From positions 105,040,696 through 105,104,695 of the forward strand of contig NC_135720.1 of assembly GCF_964656455.1 (NCBI RefSeq): a stretch of 64,000 nt of DNA. The letters are read 5' to 3'. The notes beneath the pieces were generated by a model. The model worked only from the letters and a program-made list of their open reading frames with translations, ran no database searches and was not told the origin of the DNA. Below are positions 1 through 10,674 of this stretch, one piece after another (position 1 is the first letter of the stretch; each line of letters begins with the position of its first letter). The position numbers and the translations under genes were made by a program. The stretch comes from Halichoerus grypus. Its lineage: Eukaryota > Chordata > Mammalia > Carnivora > Phocidae.

Positions 1-61
1 TCCCTGGTGCTCAGTAGGTACACAAAAAATATTGACAGCTCAAAGACTAAAGTCTGGATTC

Positions 62-267
62 TTTTTTTTTTTTTTTTTAAGATTTTATTTATTTAGAGAG
101 AGGGAGAGAGAGCAAGTGGGACAGAAGGGGCAGAGGGAGAGAATCTCAAGCAGACTTGGCGCTGAGCGCAGAGCCTGATGTGGGGCTCGATCCCAGGACT
201 CTGAGATCATGACCTGAGCTGAAATCAAGAGTTGGATGCTTAGCCAATGGAGCCACCCAGGTGCCCC
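62..267 (-). mobile_element. CAN-SINE (tRNA-Lys-derived), complete
   Basis: Minus-strand copy. It shows the poly-T tail complement, the purine-rich body, and then the reversed head ending in the GCCACCCAGGTGCCCC block. The flanks aaagtctggattctt and aaaatttggattctt are a diverged target-site duplication, so the insertion is old. It uses the older-looking variant with AAGAGTTGGATGCTTAGCC in the head. Confidence 0.93.
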
Positions 268-1156
268 AAAATTTGGATTCTTAATTTAGGAGTCTGTGTT
301 TAGATGTTTAGTATAGGAGTGTGCAAAATTAAGACATTTTCAGAGTATTTCCAAGGACCGGTGCTGGACAGGGTTGCATGTCTCTGTGCAGGTCCTTACC
401 CGTGGACTTCACCCACACAGGACAGATGCCCAGTGCTTCCTGCTCATAGGACGTCTGCCCATGATGAGTGTAGACTGGTAACCCTGTGAAACCAGAGTTC
501 ACATTCATGTCCAAAGTGTCAAGATGTGCTTTCTTGGGGAGAACTCATGATGAATGTGGCTTTTGGCCATACTTTTGATATCTCTTGCCAGGACTAGCCG
601 GGATGAAAAAGGAGCCCTTTACTGGAACTTGCTTGCTTTCTTTTCCAAATAATAAAATACTTTTCCCCCTCCTAAACTTGGTTTCGTTCATATGAAAATT
701 TTAGTCCCTTCAAATGTTTAGGCAACAATATAAAAGAGAGTTACAAGGTGGCTTATGGGGCAGTTGTTTGTACAGGGGTTCAGAGGACAGCAATCCCCTT
801 CAGGCTGTGGGGACGGAAGGAGTGAGATGAAGGTAAACGACTCACCCCTTGCTGCAGGTTCGTCGGGTTCACGTGATGTCCTTGGAAGCAGTCAGCAGTC
901 CTCAGGCTCGGGACAGAAAGAGGGTGGAAAAGAAAGAGGAAGAGATGCTGTGACAGTGACAATGTGCCACCATAAGTTGGCTTCAGCATTAAGTGCCAAG
1001 GCTGTTGGTTACTTCTTGTTGACAAAGCTTTTCTACCTTCCTCCATCTTGATTCCTCCACCGTCCCCACCCGGAAAGGTACTAAATAAACACGCTTCTTG
1101 CTGAAGTTGAGTTTCTAAATCTTCACCACGTTTAGGAGAAAAGAAAGTTGTGCAAG
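268..1156. other. Unique sequence, no gene seen
   Basis: No gene, RNA or recognisable repeat in this stretch. Short open frames on both strands show no family motif. An AATAAAATA run near 650 resembles a polyadenylation signal but has no upstream gene to support it. Confidence 0.5.
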
Positions 1157-1164
1157 GGATAAGG

Positions 1165-1348
1165 CAGTGGTGCTTAACTGGGGACATTTGTCAATATCTG
1201 GAGGCGTTGGTGATTGTCACGACTGGGGGTGGCATCTAGTAGGTAGAGACCAGGGTCAGTGCTAGACATGCCACGATGTACAGGACAGCCTCCACAACAC
1301 AGAACATCCGGCCCCAAGTGCCGATAGTGCCAAGGATAGGAAACCCTG
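1165..1348 (+). mobile_element. Non-autonomous hAT element, MER20-like
   Basis: It begins CAGTGGTGCTTAACTGGGG and its far end reads CAGGGTTTCCTATCC on the other strand, as in hAT-Charlie termini. The interior (GGACATTTGTCAATATCTGG, TCACGACTGGGGGTGGCATC) matches what I remember of MER20. The 8-bp flanks ggataagg (1157-1164) and ggataaga (1349-1356) match at 7 of 8 positions, which is the hAT target-duplication length. Boundaries are firm; the family name is from memory. Confidence 0.8.
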
Positions 1349-1356
1349 GGATAAGA

Positions 1357-2040
1357 GTGGTTGTGTGTAAGGGGACCAGGGACATCCGGGAGTCACAGTC
1401 AACCATCGGTCCCTAAATAATGGTGTTGAATTAGAGGTGTGAAACCCTCTAACACCGAAATCCATGAAACTCTCTATTGGTCGCTGTTTACCTGCCATTT
1501 TACCCTGGCTTGAGCCCTAAAGGTAGGGCAGCAGCTAATGGGGGATTTAGAAGGGTGGAGAAATAGACCAGCAGAGTCAAGGCCATCAGAGGACTAGGTG
1601 CTGGGCTCGCAGAGCGTGGACGGAGGGTCTCAGACCGCATGAGAGCCGTGCGCTGGGGTTGCAGGCAAGGCTGTAGGTTGGGCTCAGCCATATCACTCGC
1701 CGGTTCGGTCACGGAGGCTAATCACTGTCCTCCAAGGTTTGGCTTCTGCCCCTGCCCCCATTCTCCACGACAGGCCTAGTGGTGGCACTCGCAGCCTTCT
1801 TAACTTACAAATCTCACAGCCGTGGTGTCCCTTTGGGTTTCCCCTGCTTTCCCTGCCCATTCTTAGTTTCCACAGGGTGCTGCTGTTTTCCTAGGGTAGA
1901 GTGGCACTCTTGCTGAAGGCCGGGGCCCAGCACGGCGCCAGCATGCTGCAGCCTGCTGCCAAGTTCTGTGACAGTCCGGCTCTCGGTGTAGACATCACAT
2001 CGCTTTCCTCCTGGGGTCTGACGGCTGATTTTGTGCCAGG
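1357..2040. other. Unique sequence, no gene seen
   Basis: GC-rich unique DNA with scattered stops in all frames. I see no repeat, exon-like block or RNA gene. Confidence 0.45.
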
Positions 2041-2047
2041 CACTTGA

Positions 2048-2165
2048 CACATTCTGTCCCAGCTAGTCCTTGCTATGACACTGTGTGACCCCTGTGCCTG
2101 ATACATGAGTGAGCAAACCCAGGCCGATGACGGGCCGGGATTCGAAGGCAGGTCTGTCTGACCTC
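2048..2165 (-). repeat. Degenerate MIR-like fragment
   Basis: The order of a CATGAGTGAGCAAACCCAGGC block, GGGATTCGAAGGCAGGTCTGTCTGACC and CAGCTCCTG resembles the reversed core and tRNA-like half of a MIR. The match is weak and the limits are approximate. Confidence 0.4.
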
Positions 2166-3210
2166 ACAGCTCCTGTTCCTTCTGCCGCACTGACCTGTGC
2201 TGGGGATCTTTCTTGGTAACGTGCCCTCCCTCAGCTGGTGAAGTCTCCCGGAAGCATCAGTTGGATGGATAGCCACTGCGGAGACCCACAGTTGCTTCCA
2301 GTTTTCTCTGAGGTCAGTTCCTTCCAGCCGGCCAAGGGCAGCGCTTCTCGCTGGAGGCCTGCTCCCTGCCTTATTTATCAGCACTGTCTCCGGTCCCCTG
2401 CAACTTGAGCTTCAGCTCCAGCCGAGGAAGTGGGCCTCCCCTCGCACTCCGTGCCCAGCTGACTGTGGGCCCCCTGGGGCTGGCGCCTGGTCTTGGCTCA
2501 CTGCGCAGCTCTTAGCACCCAGTACCAAGTGGGTTCTCAGTGTTTGCTGAGTGATTCATCAAACGAAGAGCGCGGTCTTTCGCCGCCCCCATGAAAGGCG
2601 GCCTCTGCCTCTCCTAACCCATTCCCACCTGGAAAAGCCAGGCCAAGGAGGTCCTGTGCAGGCCGGCTGAACAGCTCTGCTCACCGGGTCCCGCCAGCGT
2701 GGAGTCCCATACTTGGCTGGCCCACCCCTCGCACTCTCCTGCTGCCTTTATGCCCAGGGAAGCCGGCTGAGCCCACGGCTGTGCCTTCGCGCGTGTTCGG
2801 CTTGGAATGGCCTCTTCTCCTGGAGACACGGTAGTCATCCTGTGGAGCCCCGCTCGGACAGCTCATCGATTAAATGCTGATCCACTGACATTTATTGAGC
2901 CCTGGGCGCAGACATCTTAATTTGCCTGTCAGGGTCCCTCTTGCCCCTCTCTGCCTGGTTCTGTCCCGGAGGCTGACCTGTAGGGACTGTGTCGGGGGCT
3001 CCCAGGCCCTCTGACTTCCAGCTGGGTTTGGCCAGGGGGAGGCTCCAGCAGGAGCTCACAGGACAGGAGGAAAGAGAGGGTACGGGGGTACTTCTTGCTG
3101 TCCCCCGCCCCTGCAGGGCTGGCTGCATCCCTCAGGCCCCTCTCGGAACAGCTCTGCCACACCCCTTCCAAGCCCCTGGGCCACTGTGGAGCCCACTGTC
3201 CTGCCTACAC
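2166..3210. other. Unique GC-rich sequence, no gene seen
   Basis: No gene or clear repeat. Around 2480-2560 the phrase GGGCCCCCTGGGG followed by CACCCAGTACCAAGTGGG, CTCAGTGTTTGCTGAGTGA has the flavour of an L2 3' end, but is too diverged to call. Confidence 0.4.
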
Positions 3211-3211
3211 C

Positions 3212-3391
3212 TTTTTTTTTTTTTAAAAGATTTTATTTATTAGAGAGCACGAGCAGGGCAGAGGGAGAGGGAGAAGTAGGCTCCCCGCTGAGCAGGGAGC
3301 CCCATGTGAGACTGGATCCCAGGACCCCGGGATCATGACCTGAGCCGAAGGCAGACGCTTAACTGACTTAACTGACGCTTAACAGGTGCCC
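3212..3391 (-). mobile_element. CAN-SINE with rearranged head
   Basis: Minus-strand SINE flanked by cctgcctacacctttt and cctgcctacgccttt (target duplication). The head is altered: instead of ACCGACTGAGCCACCCAGG it reads TTAACTGACTTAACTGACGCTTAACAGG. A short internal duplication seems to have replaced the usual A-box segment. Confidence 0.92.
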
Positions 3392-5145
3392 CTGCCTACG
3401 CCTTTGTTAAACCCTTTTCAAATGATTTTGATGGAGTGGCCCACCTAGTGACCTGCTAGGACCCTACTGGACACAAACATGGATCATGTGAACCCAGATG
3501 GCAAACGACGGCCCCTGCCCTGGAGAAGCTCCTGGGAGGTGATGGGGCCGGTTCATTCTATGGGAAGTGTCAGAAAGTGTCTGCCTCAGCAGCCATTAGC
3601 CTGGGAGACCCAGAAACACTTCCCGAGGAGATTCCTGGAAGCTGGAAGATTAGTCAGTCCAGTGACATTGTAAACTGGGAGGCGCCTTTCATCCTAACCA
3701 AAGGCAGAGATGTGACACTGAGTGGGGTGGACTGCGAACTGCCAACAGTTTGGGGGCCCTAGAGGCTGGCGGGGCTACACCCGACCCTCTCACCACCTGG
3801 CTTTAAATACTCCGAGGCTCTTCATCCCAGATTGCGGTTGTCAAGATGGACCAGGCTGCTGAGCGGAGGACCCTCTAACGGCTGATGGGAGGGCCAGGCA
3901 GGCGGCAGGGAAATCACTCAGTTCAAGAGATGTAAGAGCACTAGGGTAGGGCAAGGCAGGGATGAAGGATGGGAGTTAGGACATATTTGGGGGAAAATTG
4001 GTATTTAGCAGTTTGAGCCAGTTTGGCATAGAGGAGTCATGTTGGGAGATAGGGCAGGGGTCCAGAAACTCAAGAAAGCACAACCGGGCTATACGCGGAT
4101 AGGTTATCAAGGGCTGAGCTTTGCCTCCAGAGGAACTGTGTGGTGGGAGACAGTGAAGGAGAGTGGGCAGGGAGGGGAGGGGCTGAGCATGGGGCAGGCT
4201 GCAGGCTGTGCCTGTCGAGGCGGGGAGCGTGGCCAGCTCAGGGGGTGACTGGCGGTGACCTGGGCCAAGGCAGGGAGGGGAAGGTGCCTGCAGCATCCCT
4301 GATACGGCTGGGGCCTGCGGGAGGCCAGTCTGACTGCCTGTGACTGGGGGCGTGGGGCTCGAGGCTGCCCTCTGAGCCACTTTCCTGAAATAAAGTACAT
4401 CCATGATCCTGAACCTTGAGTCTTAAACCTGCTGGGCCACCCAACTGTGGAACTGCCCCAGATGTGGAATGGGCAGGATCCGATGAACATTTGGAAGTGG
4501 AAGGAGGTGAGGGTGCCTTCTGAGGTCTGCAGCCTGGGGGGCTGGGGGAACCCTGGGAGAGGAGAGGAGAGGAGAGGAGGAAGGGAGCTCTTTTCTGGCT
4601 ATTGAGTTGCAAGTGTTTGGGGGACACTAAACACAAGGTCGGGGAGAGAACAGAGCGGAAGGTTGCAGAGGCATCAGGACGCACGTGGTCACTCGGAGAG
4701 AGGAGGGGGAGAGGAGCCAGCAGCCAGGGCACAGCCCTGGAGAGCTCTGGTGTTTAAGAGCTGGCTGGGCAGGAGATCAAGAAGAAATGGGAGGGAGGGA
4801 GAAGGGCCGGAGAGAGGTGCGGTGTGAGGAGGAGGTGGTCTCCCCGGTCCCAGGGGGCAGGGGCCCTTAGAAGCGAGGTCTGCAGAGGGATGGGTGGCGT
4901 GACCGCCTGGCTGTCACTGGCGGAGAGTGAGGGTGCAGGCAGCCCGCAGTGGGTCGAGGACGGGTGAGGGCGCGCGATGGTCACGAGGAGTGGGGAGGAC
5001 TTCTTCCAGAAGCTTGTCTGACAAGAGAGGACCGAGAGAGGGCAGCACGAGGAACGCTTTGAAAGGCTGGGAGAGATCCGAGCAGTTTGTACACGGGTGG
5101 GTTCTCCTCCTAGCTGGGAGGGGGTCTTTGGTAAGAAGATGCTAG
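3392..5145. other. Unique sequence with a GAGAG microsatellite, no gene seen
   Basis: No gene is supported. Segments at 3480-3560 (GGCCCCTGCCCTGGAGAAGCTCCTGGGAGG) recall the ancient dispersed repeat described at 56.0 kb. At 4555-4580 there is a short pure (GGAGA)n run. The 100-160 codon minus-strand frames at 4.0-5.2 kb are S/P/L-rich antisense of purine-rich DNA. Confidence 0.45.
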
Positions 5146-5149
5146 CATA

Positions 5150-5610
5150 TGTAGAAATTACCAACAAACGGAGGCCAGCTGTGAAAATACCCTGAGCAGA
5201 CAAAACCAGGTTGGTCATATGAGCCAAGCTTAAGTTAGCTTATTTTGCACGACTGACTTGACCTGGGTCACTTCCTGCTTATGCCTCTGGAAATCACAAG
5301 CAAAACTGAAACTTTTCCCAAGGTTGATAGGAGGTAACACGGACTAATTCCCTGTCATTTAAGAAAACTCTGACATCATAACCAATCACTGTGCAGAATA
5401 AACAGTCACTGCTTCCTCACCATATAAACTGCTTTAAAACAATATACTTGAGCCTCATTCCATGTTTTGGCTTAAGTGCTGACTGCTGCCTTGCACACCG
5501 GCTTTTTGGTGTGTGCACAATAAACTTTTATTACTACTTGGGTGATTCACCGGTTTTACTTCTGTTATTTTGGAACTTTTGCTCCCTGGTAAGTGCTAGG
5601 GAGTCTGTAT
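5150..5610 (+). mobile_element. Probable solo LTR of an endogenous retrovirus
   Basis: The layout fits an LTR read on the plus strand. An AT-rich U3-like part is followed by TATAAAC at 5423-5429, then 90 bases later an AATAAA signal at 5519-5524 with a T/GT-rich stretch behind it. No gag, pol or env remnant adjoins it, so it would be a solo LTR. I could not identify the terminal TG...CA pair or a target duplication, so limits and class are uncertain. It could instead be another promoter-bearing old repeat. Confidence 0.5.
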
Positions 5611-5920
5611 CGTCGGCACGAGAAGACCCATCATTAGCACGGTCTACGTTTCACCCTGAAGGCCCTCCGGTGACACCCAGGCCCAAGGAAGGGGACCCCC
5701 CCCCGGGAGGAAAGTAGAACAGAGCTGCCTGAGGGAGAGCCGGGGCCCTCGGCGGAGGCGGGCTGAGGCCCCAGGAGGAGTGGATTTGGGGGTCCATCCC
5801 TCTGACTTAGGCCAGACGGTGATGTGATGGGGCAAGGGATCACCGGATGGCGCCTTTGTGGCCTTTGGGACAGGTGGGTGTTGCCTAGGGCTTCAGGCAA
5901 TTTCGATCACATTGAGTGAG
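5611..5920. other. Unique GC-rich sequence, nothing recognised
   Basis: GC-rich DNA with a C-run at 5697-5704. No gene or repeat recognised. Confidence 0.4.
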
Positions 5921-5924
5921 CCCC

Positions 5925-6110
5925 CTCTGCCTGCCAGCCCTCTCCCAAGCATTCGGTGTGCTGATACGATCTTGTCTTCCCAAAGCCTTAGGAGGTAAGG
6001 GTTCTGTCAGTCTTCCTGGGCTGGGCCCACGCTGCAGATGTGGGGACTGAGGTTCTGATGCGGTAACTGTCTCGGGTCCCAGGGCCAGGAACTGGTGGAG
6101 CTGGGGTGCT
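5925..6110 (-). repeat. MIR (reversed)
   Basis: Reversed MIR order: a GCCAGCCCTCTCCC..GGTGTGCTGA part, GTCTTCCCAAAGCCTTAGGAGGTAAGG, then GCAGATGTGGGGACTGAGGTTC and GGTCCCAGGGCCAGGA. Diverged and approximate. Confidence 0.6.
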
Positions 6111-6695
6111 CGGCCTCTGCGGTTGCTGCTGGAGGTGGAGGCCCCAACAGAAGGGAGAGCAGGGGAGCCGGAAGGAAGGAAGCGAAGGGCACCTGGGCCG
6201 AGCCTGCTGGCAGGCTGGGCGCTCGGGGAGGTCAGTTTGTGTAGAGGGGCGGGCGGGCAGGACCTTGCCGGGTTCCCTCCTGAAAGCCTTGGGAGGGGGA
6301 GGCTGCCCCCGGAGAGTGGGGGTGAGGGGTGGGAAAGGTGGGGATCAGCTGCCCAGAAGGAGGGAGAGGGCTGAGGATGGAGAAAGGGTTGTCAGTGTAC
6401 TAGGGCGCTGGGTCCCTGTGGTTTCCTGCCTGTGCCCTAGAGGCGTCTGCCCAGCAGGGCTCAGTGGCCACGTGCGAGGTGGGGAGAGAAGGTGGCCGTG
6501 GACATCCTGGGTCAGGGTCTGCAGGGCCCCCTCTCTCCCAGTGGGTGTGTGGCCCCAGGACAGAGTTGACCCCCCCCTTCCACTCTGGGTCTTGAACACT
6601 CTTCTGTTCCTGGGTGCTACGCATGGGGCTGTGCCTGTGGAATTACGAGTCCGCCTCCAGGGGGTGGGAACAGTGCTGCCACCTGGAAATCTTGC
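6111..6695. other. Unique GC-rich sequence, no gene seen
   Basis: An open frame of about 200 codons on the plus strand (6106-6714) runs through here and ends inside the SINE tail. It encodes G/R/W-rich residues without any domain, so I treat it as chance. No other feature seen. Confidence 0.45.
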
Positions 6696-6898
6696 TTTTT
6701 TTTTTTTTTTTTAATTTTATTTGTTTATTTGACAGAGAGAGGCACAGAGAGAGAGGGAACACAAGCAGGAGGAGTGGGAGAGGGAGAAGCAGGCTTCCCG
6801 CGGAGCAGGGAGCCCGATGCGGGGCTTGATCCCAGGACCCTGGGATCATGACCTGAGCCGAAGGCAGATGCTTAACGACTGAGCCACCCAGGCGCCCC
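6696..6898 (-). mobile_element. CAN-SINE, young
   Basis: Complete minus-strand copy with a 15-bp perfect target duplication ggaaatcttgctttt on both sides. The head-end blocks (GATCATGACCTGAGCCGAAGG, CGACTGAGCCACCCAGGCGCC) are near consensus, which suggests a recent insertion. Confidence 0.96.
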
Positions 6899-7074
6899 GG
6901 AAATCTTGCTTTTGTCCCCTGTGAGTTCCTCAAGGACCGGAGCCTTGTCCAGCCCACAGGGGGATTGCATATTTGTTTCCTCAGCCTGGAAGCTCCGCCT
7001 GGGAAGGGGCCGGGGCTCCTGCCTCTCAGGAAACCCTGGCTGCCCACTTCGGTCTCTGCCTCTCCTGCACATGT

Positions 7075-7150
7075 GGACACACTAATACACACACACATCC
7101 ACATTCATACACATGCACTCACACTCCCATGCGTGCACACACACCTATAC
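7075..7150. repeat. Imperfect (CA)n microsatellite
   Basis: Alternating CA interrupted by TT, TC and TG steps, best described as degenerate (CA)n. No gene lies within the surrounding 6.9-7.37 kb. Confidence 0.9.
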
Positions 7151-7374
7151 ACTACTTCGGTCCCAGCGCAGGGTCTGTCCTGTGGTGTCGCCCTGGTGTG
7201 GCCCACAGAGGAGGGGCAGGGACTCTGCTCACGGTGTTTCTCATTTGTCCACAGCAGATTTAGGCTCCCAGCCCAAGGGGGTGGCAGGTTCTGAGTGAGC
7301 CTTTGTCCTTGCCCTTGAGAGGGTCCTGGTTGTCTAAGGATCTTGGCCGGAAGGAAGGAGGACACAGAGCAGCG

Positions 7375-7530
7375 CCTACCGCTTGGCACTGGTGACTTTA
7401 TTCTTTTCACAGCAATCCTATGTGGCAGGGATGACTTCATTTTGTAAAGTGGAAACTGAGGCTCGGGTTAATTAGGTGCCCAGGGTGAGGGATGGCGCCA
7501 GGATTTGGGCTAGGTCTGGCTGCAAAGGTC
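7375..7530 (-). repeat. MIR (reversed)
   Basis: Contains CACAGCAATCCTATGTGGCAGGG, TTCATTTTGTAAAGTGGAAACTGAGGC and GGTGCCCAGGGTGAGGG, the reversed MIR core order, then GGATTTGGGCTAGGTCTGGCTGC. Confidence 0.75.
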
Positions 7531-7900
7531 GTCTCCGCTGTAGATGGAATCCTTGTTGGCTAAACCGCCGGGAGGGAAGAGGCTTTATGCTGCCCACCTT
7601 GCCCTTTTGAGCACATAACATGGTACTTTGTAAAGACACAAAGTTCACACAGGTTGGTGCTTCTTAGCTTTTATGAGGCCCTCTGAAAACCAGAAAACCC
7701 GTGAGGGTTATGGCCCCTCTCCATCCCTCTCTGCAAAATAGTCCATACATCCAGAGGCACGCATAGATAAATTGGGGTATGATTTCAGGGGTTCGAGGCC
7801 CCCGAGGCCTCCAGTGGCCCCAAGATTGAGAACTCCCATCAGGTGTATTTGTGAGCAGTGTGACCGACAAGAGGTAGTGTCCCTGCCCCGTGCAGGCCTC
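7531..7900. other. Unique sequence, no gene seen
   Basis: No gene or RNA. GCCCTCTGAAAACCAGAAAACCC and ATTTCAGGGGTTCGAGGCCCCCGAGG suggest an old, unrecognised dispersed element, too diverged to name. Confidence 0.35.
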
Positions 7901-7904
7901 CTGC

Positions 7905-8200
7905 CACAGTGCATAGGTATGTTCCTTTCAGCCCTGCTTTTAATAATGAAACCTGGGAACAATTTGAACAGCCATCAGGAGGGGCAGGTTTGATCAGTAA
8001 AGCCCATCCAGACACAATGGTTCCAAGAAAGGAGGACATAGGCGTAAAGAGATGTAGCTCTCCAAGACATATTGTTGAGTGGGGAAAAGCATGTTGAAGA
8101 GTGATATACACACACGCATCATTTATATAAAATAAAAGCACTCAACAATATTAGTTATTTCTGCACATGTGGAAAAATGTGTGTTGAATGCCCAGAAAAA
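7905..8200 (+). mobile_element. Old L1 3'-end fragment
   Basis: The order ..AATGAAACCTGGGAACAATTTGAACAGCCATCAG.., CCAAGACATATTGTTGAGTGGGGAAAAGC.. and ATATACACACACGCATCATTTATATAAAATAAAAG is that of the terminal region of ancient plus-strand L1M elements. Truncated and non-coding. Confidence 0.7.
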
Positions 8201-8334
8201 GGACTGGGATCATATCCCACAGGGAGTTGGGCAGTTCCAAGCCTGGAAGTCCTGGAGGTAGAGGCTTGGAGTCTTTTCCCATGAAGCATCCATGAATCAG
8301 TTGAATTGAGAGCTGGCTGGTCATCAAATCAGGT

Positions 8335-8665
8335 CAACCCTGTGACCTGGCAGTTCCATTCCCTGAATCTTCAGGCAGGGCCAAGGGGTCATGTGCAAGG
8401 ACGCTCATGGCAGGATTGTCGAGGGGAGGAGTTGGAGGGAATCCAGATGCCCGGCACCCCGAGAGTGGGGAAATAAATGGTACCCACCAGGGACTAGCAA
8501 CATGGATGGGTTTTAAAAACCTGGTGCTGAGAGAACGAAGTAAGAAATACATGACATACTAAGCACCAATTAAAAAAAAAAACCATGCACTTGTTTTACA
8601 AGAACGCATACAAAAGGTTGGCTGTGGGTGGGGCCGAAGGGGAATAAAAGCGAGATAAAGACAAA
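8335..8665 (+). mobile_element. Second old L1 3'-end fragment
   Basis: TGACCTGGCAGTTCCATTCC, GGAAATAAATGGTACCCACC, ACATGGATGGGTTTTAAAAACC and AGTAAGAAATACATGACATAC follow the order of an L1M terminal region (the untranslated echo of ORF2's C-terminus). It lies in the same direction as the fragment at 7.9 kb and may be a separate insertion. Confidence 0.6.
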
Positions 8666-8830
8666 GGGTGTGTGGTGAATTCAGTTCCCCCGGGGCAGGT
8701 GAGGAGGGAGGCCGGGCTGGTCAAACCGACATTTCTGTGCGCATCACGACATCTAGTGGGCACAAGGGCTCCCAGCTCCCTGGTCCCAGAGCCTGTGCCA
8801 CGAATATTTCCCAGGACAGCCCAGCAGCGG

Positions 8831-8902
8831 GTGGTGGTGGGGGGTTTGGGGGAGGTGGGGGTAGAGGTAGCTGTGGGGGGTGGGGGCGGAGGGGTTGGGG
8901 GG
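8831..8902 (+). repeat. G-rich low-complexity run with quadruplex potential
   Basis: Eight or more G-tracts of at least three G separated by short T/A/C spacers on the plus strand. This fits intramolecular G-quadruplex patterns. The C-rich complement gives a spurious proline-rich minus-strand frame. Confidence 0.75.
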
Positions 8903-9590
8903 ATGTTGCCTGGTGGGGCCCTTCAGCAGAGGGGCAGGGACAGGCTGGCTGAGGTTTGCTATGGGCAGGTCCAGGGGTGGGCGGTGGCGGGCTCTGCAGT
9001 GATTTAGGGGTGGGGGAAGCTTCAGACAGGCTGAGCTCCTCACCACCCACTGTGGCAGGCCAGGGCAGAGGCTGAGACCCAGACGCCAAATCCCCGCATG
9101 CCTACCTCAGTCCTGGCAGGAATCATCTGGCGGGGTCATCATGAAAGCAAAGAGGGAAGAAGATGGGCCTGGGGTCTGTGGGCATAAAGAGAAAGCTCTG
9201 GGTGGATGGGGTCGCTGGCTCAGGGCCTGGGGCTGTTGGCTAGGAATGGATCATGGACCCAGGCCAGGCAGGGGTGGGGGCGTGGAGTGAAGCAGGGTGG
9301 GTCCTGGGGTGAGGTTCTGCAAAGATCCCTCCTTATCTACTGCCTGAGCCCCTCTGCTCTGCCAAATACCCACCAGACAGTTGCGGAGGTCATGTGTGAT
9401 CAAGATAAGTCTGCCCTGGACCCCGGAAGTAGGCGGGATGGGTGGTTACCCGCAGCACCAGTGATCTCTGGGGTTTGAGGGGCCCTACCCTTCTCCACCT
9501 CCCTCTGTAATTCACAACTCACCACTCCCCTCCTTCTTCCTCTCTTCTCCATCAGACTCTGTCCCCTCCTTTATGTTAGCTGTCCCTTTC
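8903..9590. other. Unique sequence, no gene seen
   Basis: No gene or repeat recognised between the G-rich run and the L2 element. Confidence 0.4.
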
Positions 9591-9594
9591 CCCT

Positions 9595-10000
9595 ATCCCC
9601 AGCCTCTCCTGCCTCTGCACTGGAGTTCTCTTCCTAAAGCACAGAGCAGCTTAGCCTGTTCAAGAACCTTCCTTGGCTTCTCATGGCTTGTGAGTCAGTT
9701 CCAACATCCTTGCCAGGCACTCAAGCCCCTTATAATCTGGCCCAACCTGCCTCCTCACACTTGTCTTCCATGTTCTGCAATGCATTGCTTCCCATCCCTG
9801 AACCAGACCATGTGCTCCCTGTCTCCAGCCTCCGCTCAAGCTGTTTTGAATACTCTTCCTCCCCACTTCTCTGCCTGGTAAAGTCCTCCTCATCCTTAAA
9901 GTCCCGTTCAGTTGTTAGCACCTCCGGCAAAGACTGCCCTGGCGAACTGGCCACCCTCCTGCCCTTGTCATTAAATCAGCTGTCATTAATCCCTTTCCAG
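9595..10000 (+). mobile_element. L2 LINE 3' region
   Basis: GCCTCTGCACTGGAGTTC, AACCTTCCTTGGCTTCTCATGG, CTTATAATCTGGCCCAACCTGCC, GAATACTCTTCCTCC and the CTCC-rich block that follows match the well-known L2 3' part (..CCTCCACAATCTGGCCCCAACC..). Its plus-strand frames are fossils with no function. Confidence 0.75.
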
Positions 10001-10057
10001 TTACTGCATTTTGGAACAGCCAGCCCAGTTCCTGTTCAGCAGGTAGAGGAAAGAAGT

Positions 10058-10175
10058 GTGCGTTCTGACCCCAGACTACGTGGAGGAATCTTGCTTGGCC
10101 ACTCACTAGCTGTGTGACTGTGGGCAAGGTAATTTACCTCTCTGAGCCTTAGTTTTCTTATCAGCTAAATGCAGG
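10058..10175 (+). repeat. MIR
   Basis: GGCCACTCACTAGCTGTGTGACTGTGGGCAAGG, then TTTACCTCTCTGAGCCTTAGTTTTC is the canonical MIR core. It separates two L2 segments. Confidence 0.88.
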
Positions 10176-10184
10176 TGAAGCTCT

Positions 10185-10640
10185 CATTACACAACCCAAA
10201 TTCCTCACCCCAGTCTGCAAGGCCTTGCCTGACCTGTCTCCGGTCCCTGTCCCTGTCCGGGTAGCTGGCCGCACTCCAGCCCACAGGGACTCCCTCCCCC
10301 CTCCCCAACTCTTCATTCTTGAACATAAAGTCCTTTCTTGCCTCCTAGCCTCCGTATCTGCTGTTCTCTACCTGGAATGCTCTTCTTCTCCACCTCATTT
10401 CCAATGTCACCTCCTCAGAGAGGCCCTCTGCAACCACCCCCTAAATCGCCGGCTCCACTCTGCTTTGTCCCACCTTCTGTGTATTTTCCCCAATTTAAAA
10501 TTTTCCTACTTTTTTGGGGCACCTGGGTGGCTCAGTCCCTTAAGCATCTGCCTTCTGCTCAGGTCATGGTCCCAGGGTCCTGGGATTGAGCCCCGTGTCT
10601 GGCTCCTGCTTCTTCCTCTCCCCCCACCACCCCCTCCGTG

Positions 10641-10674
<34 letters not shown>

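Noticed and set aside
8831..8952. Glycine-rich plus-strand frame and proline-rich minus-strand frame as coding sequence
   Set aside because: They are a product of the G-rich low-complexity run, with no conserved context.
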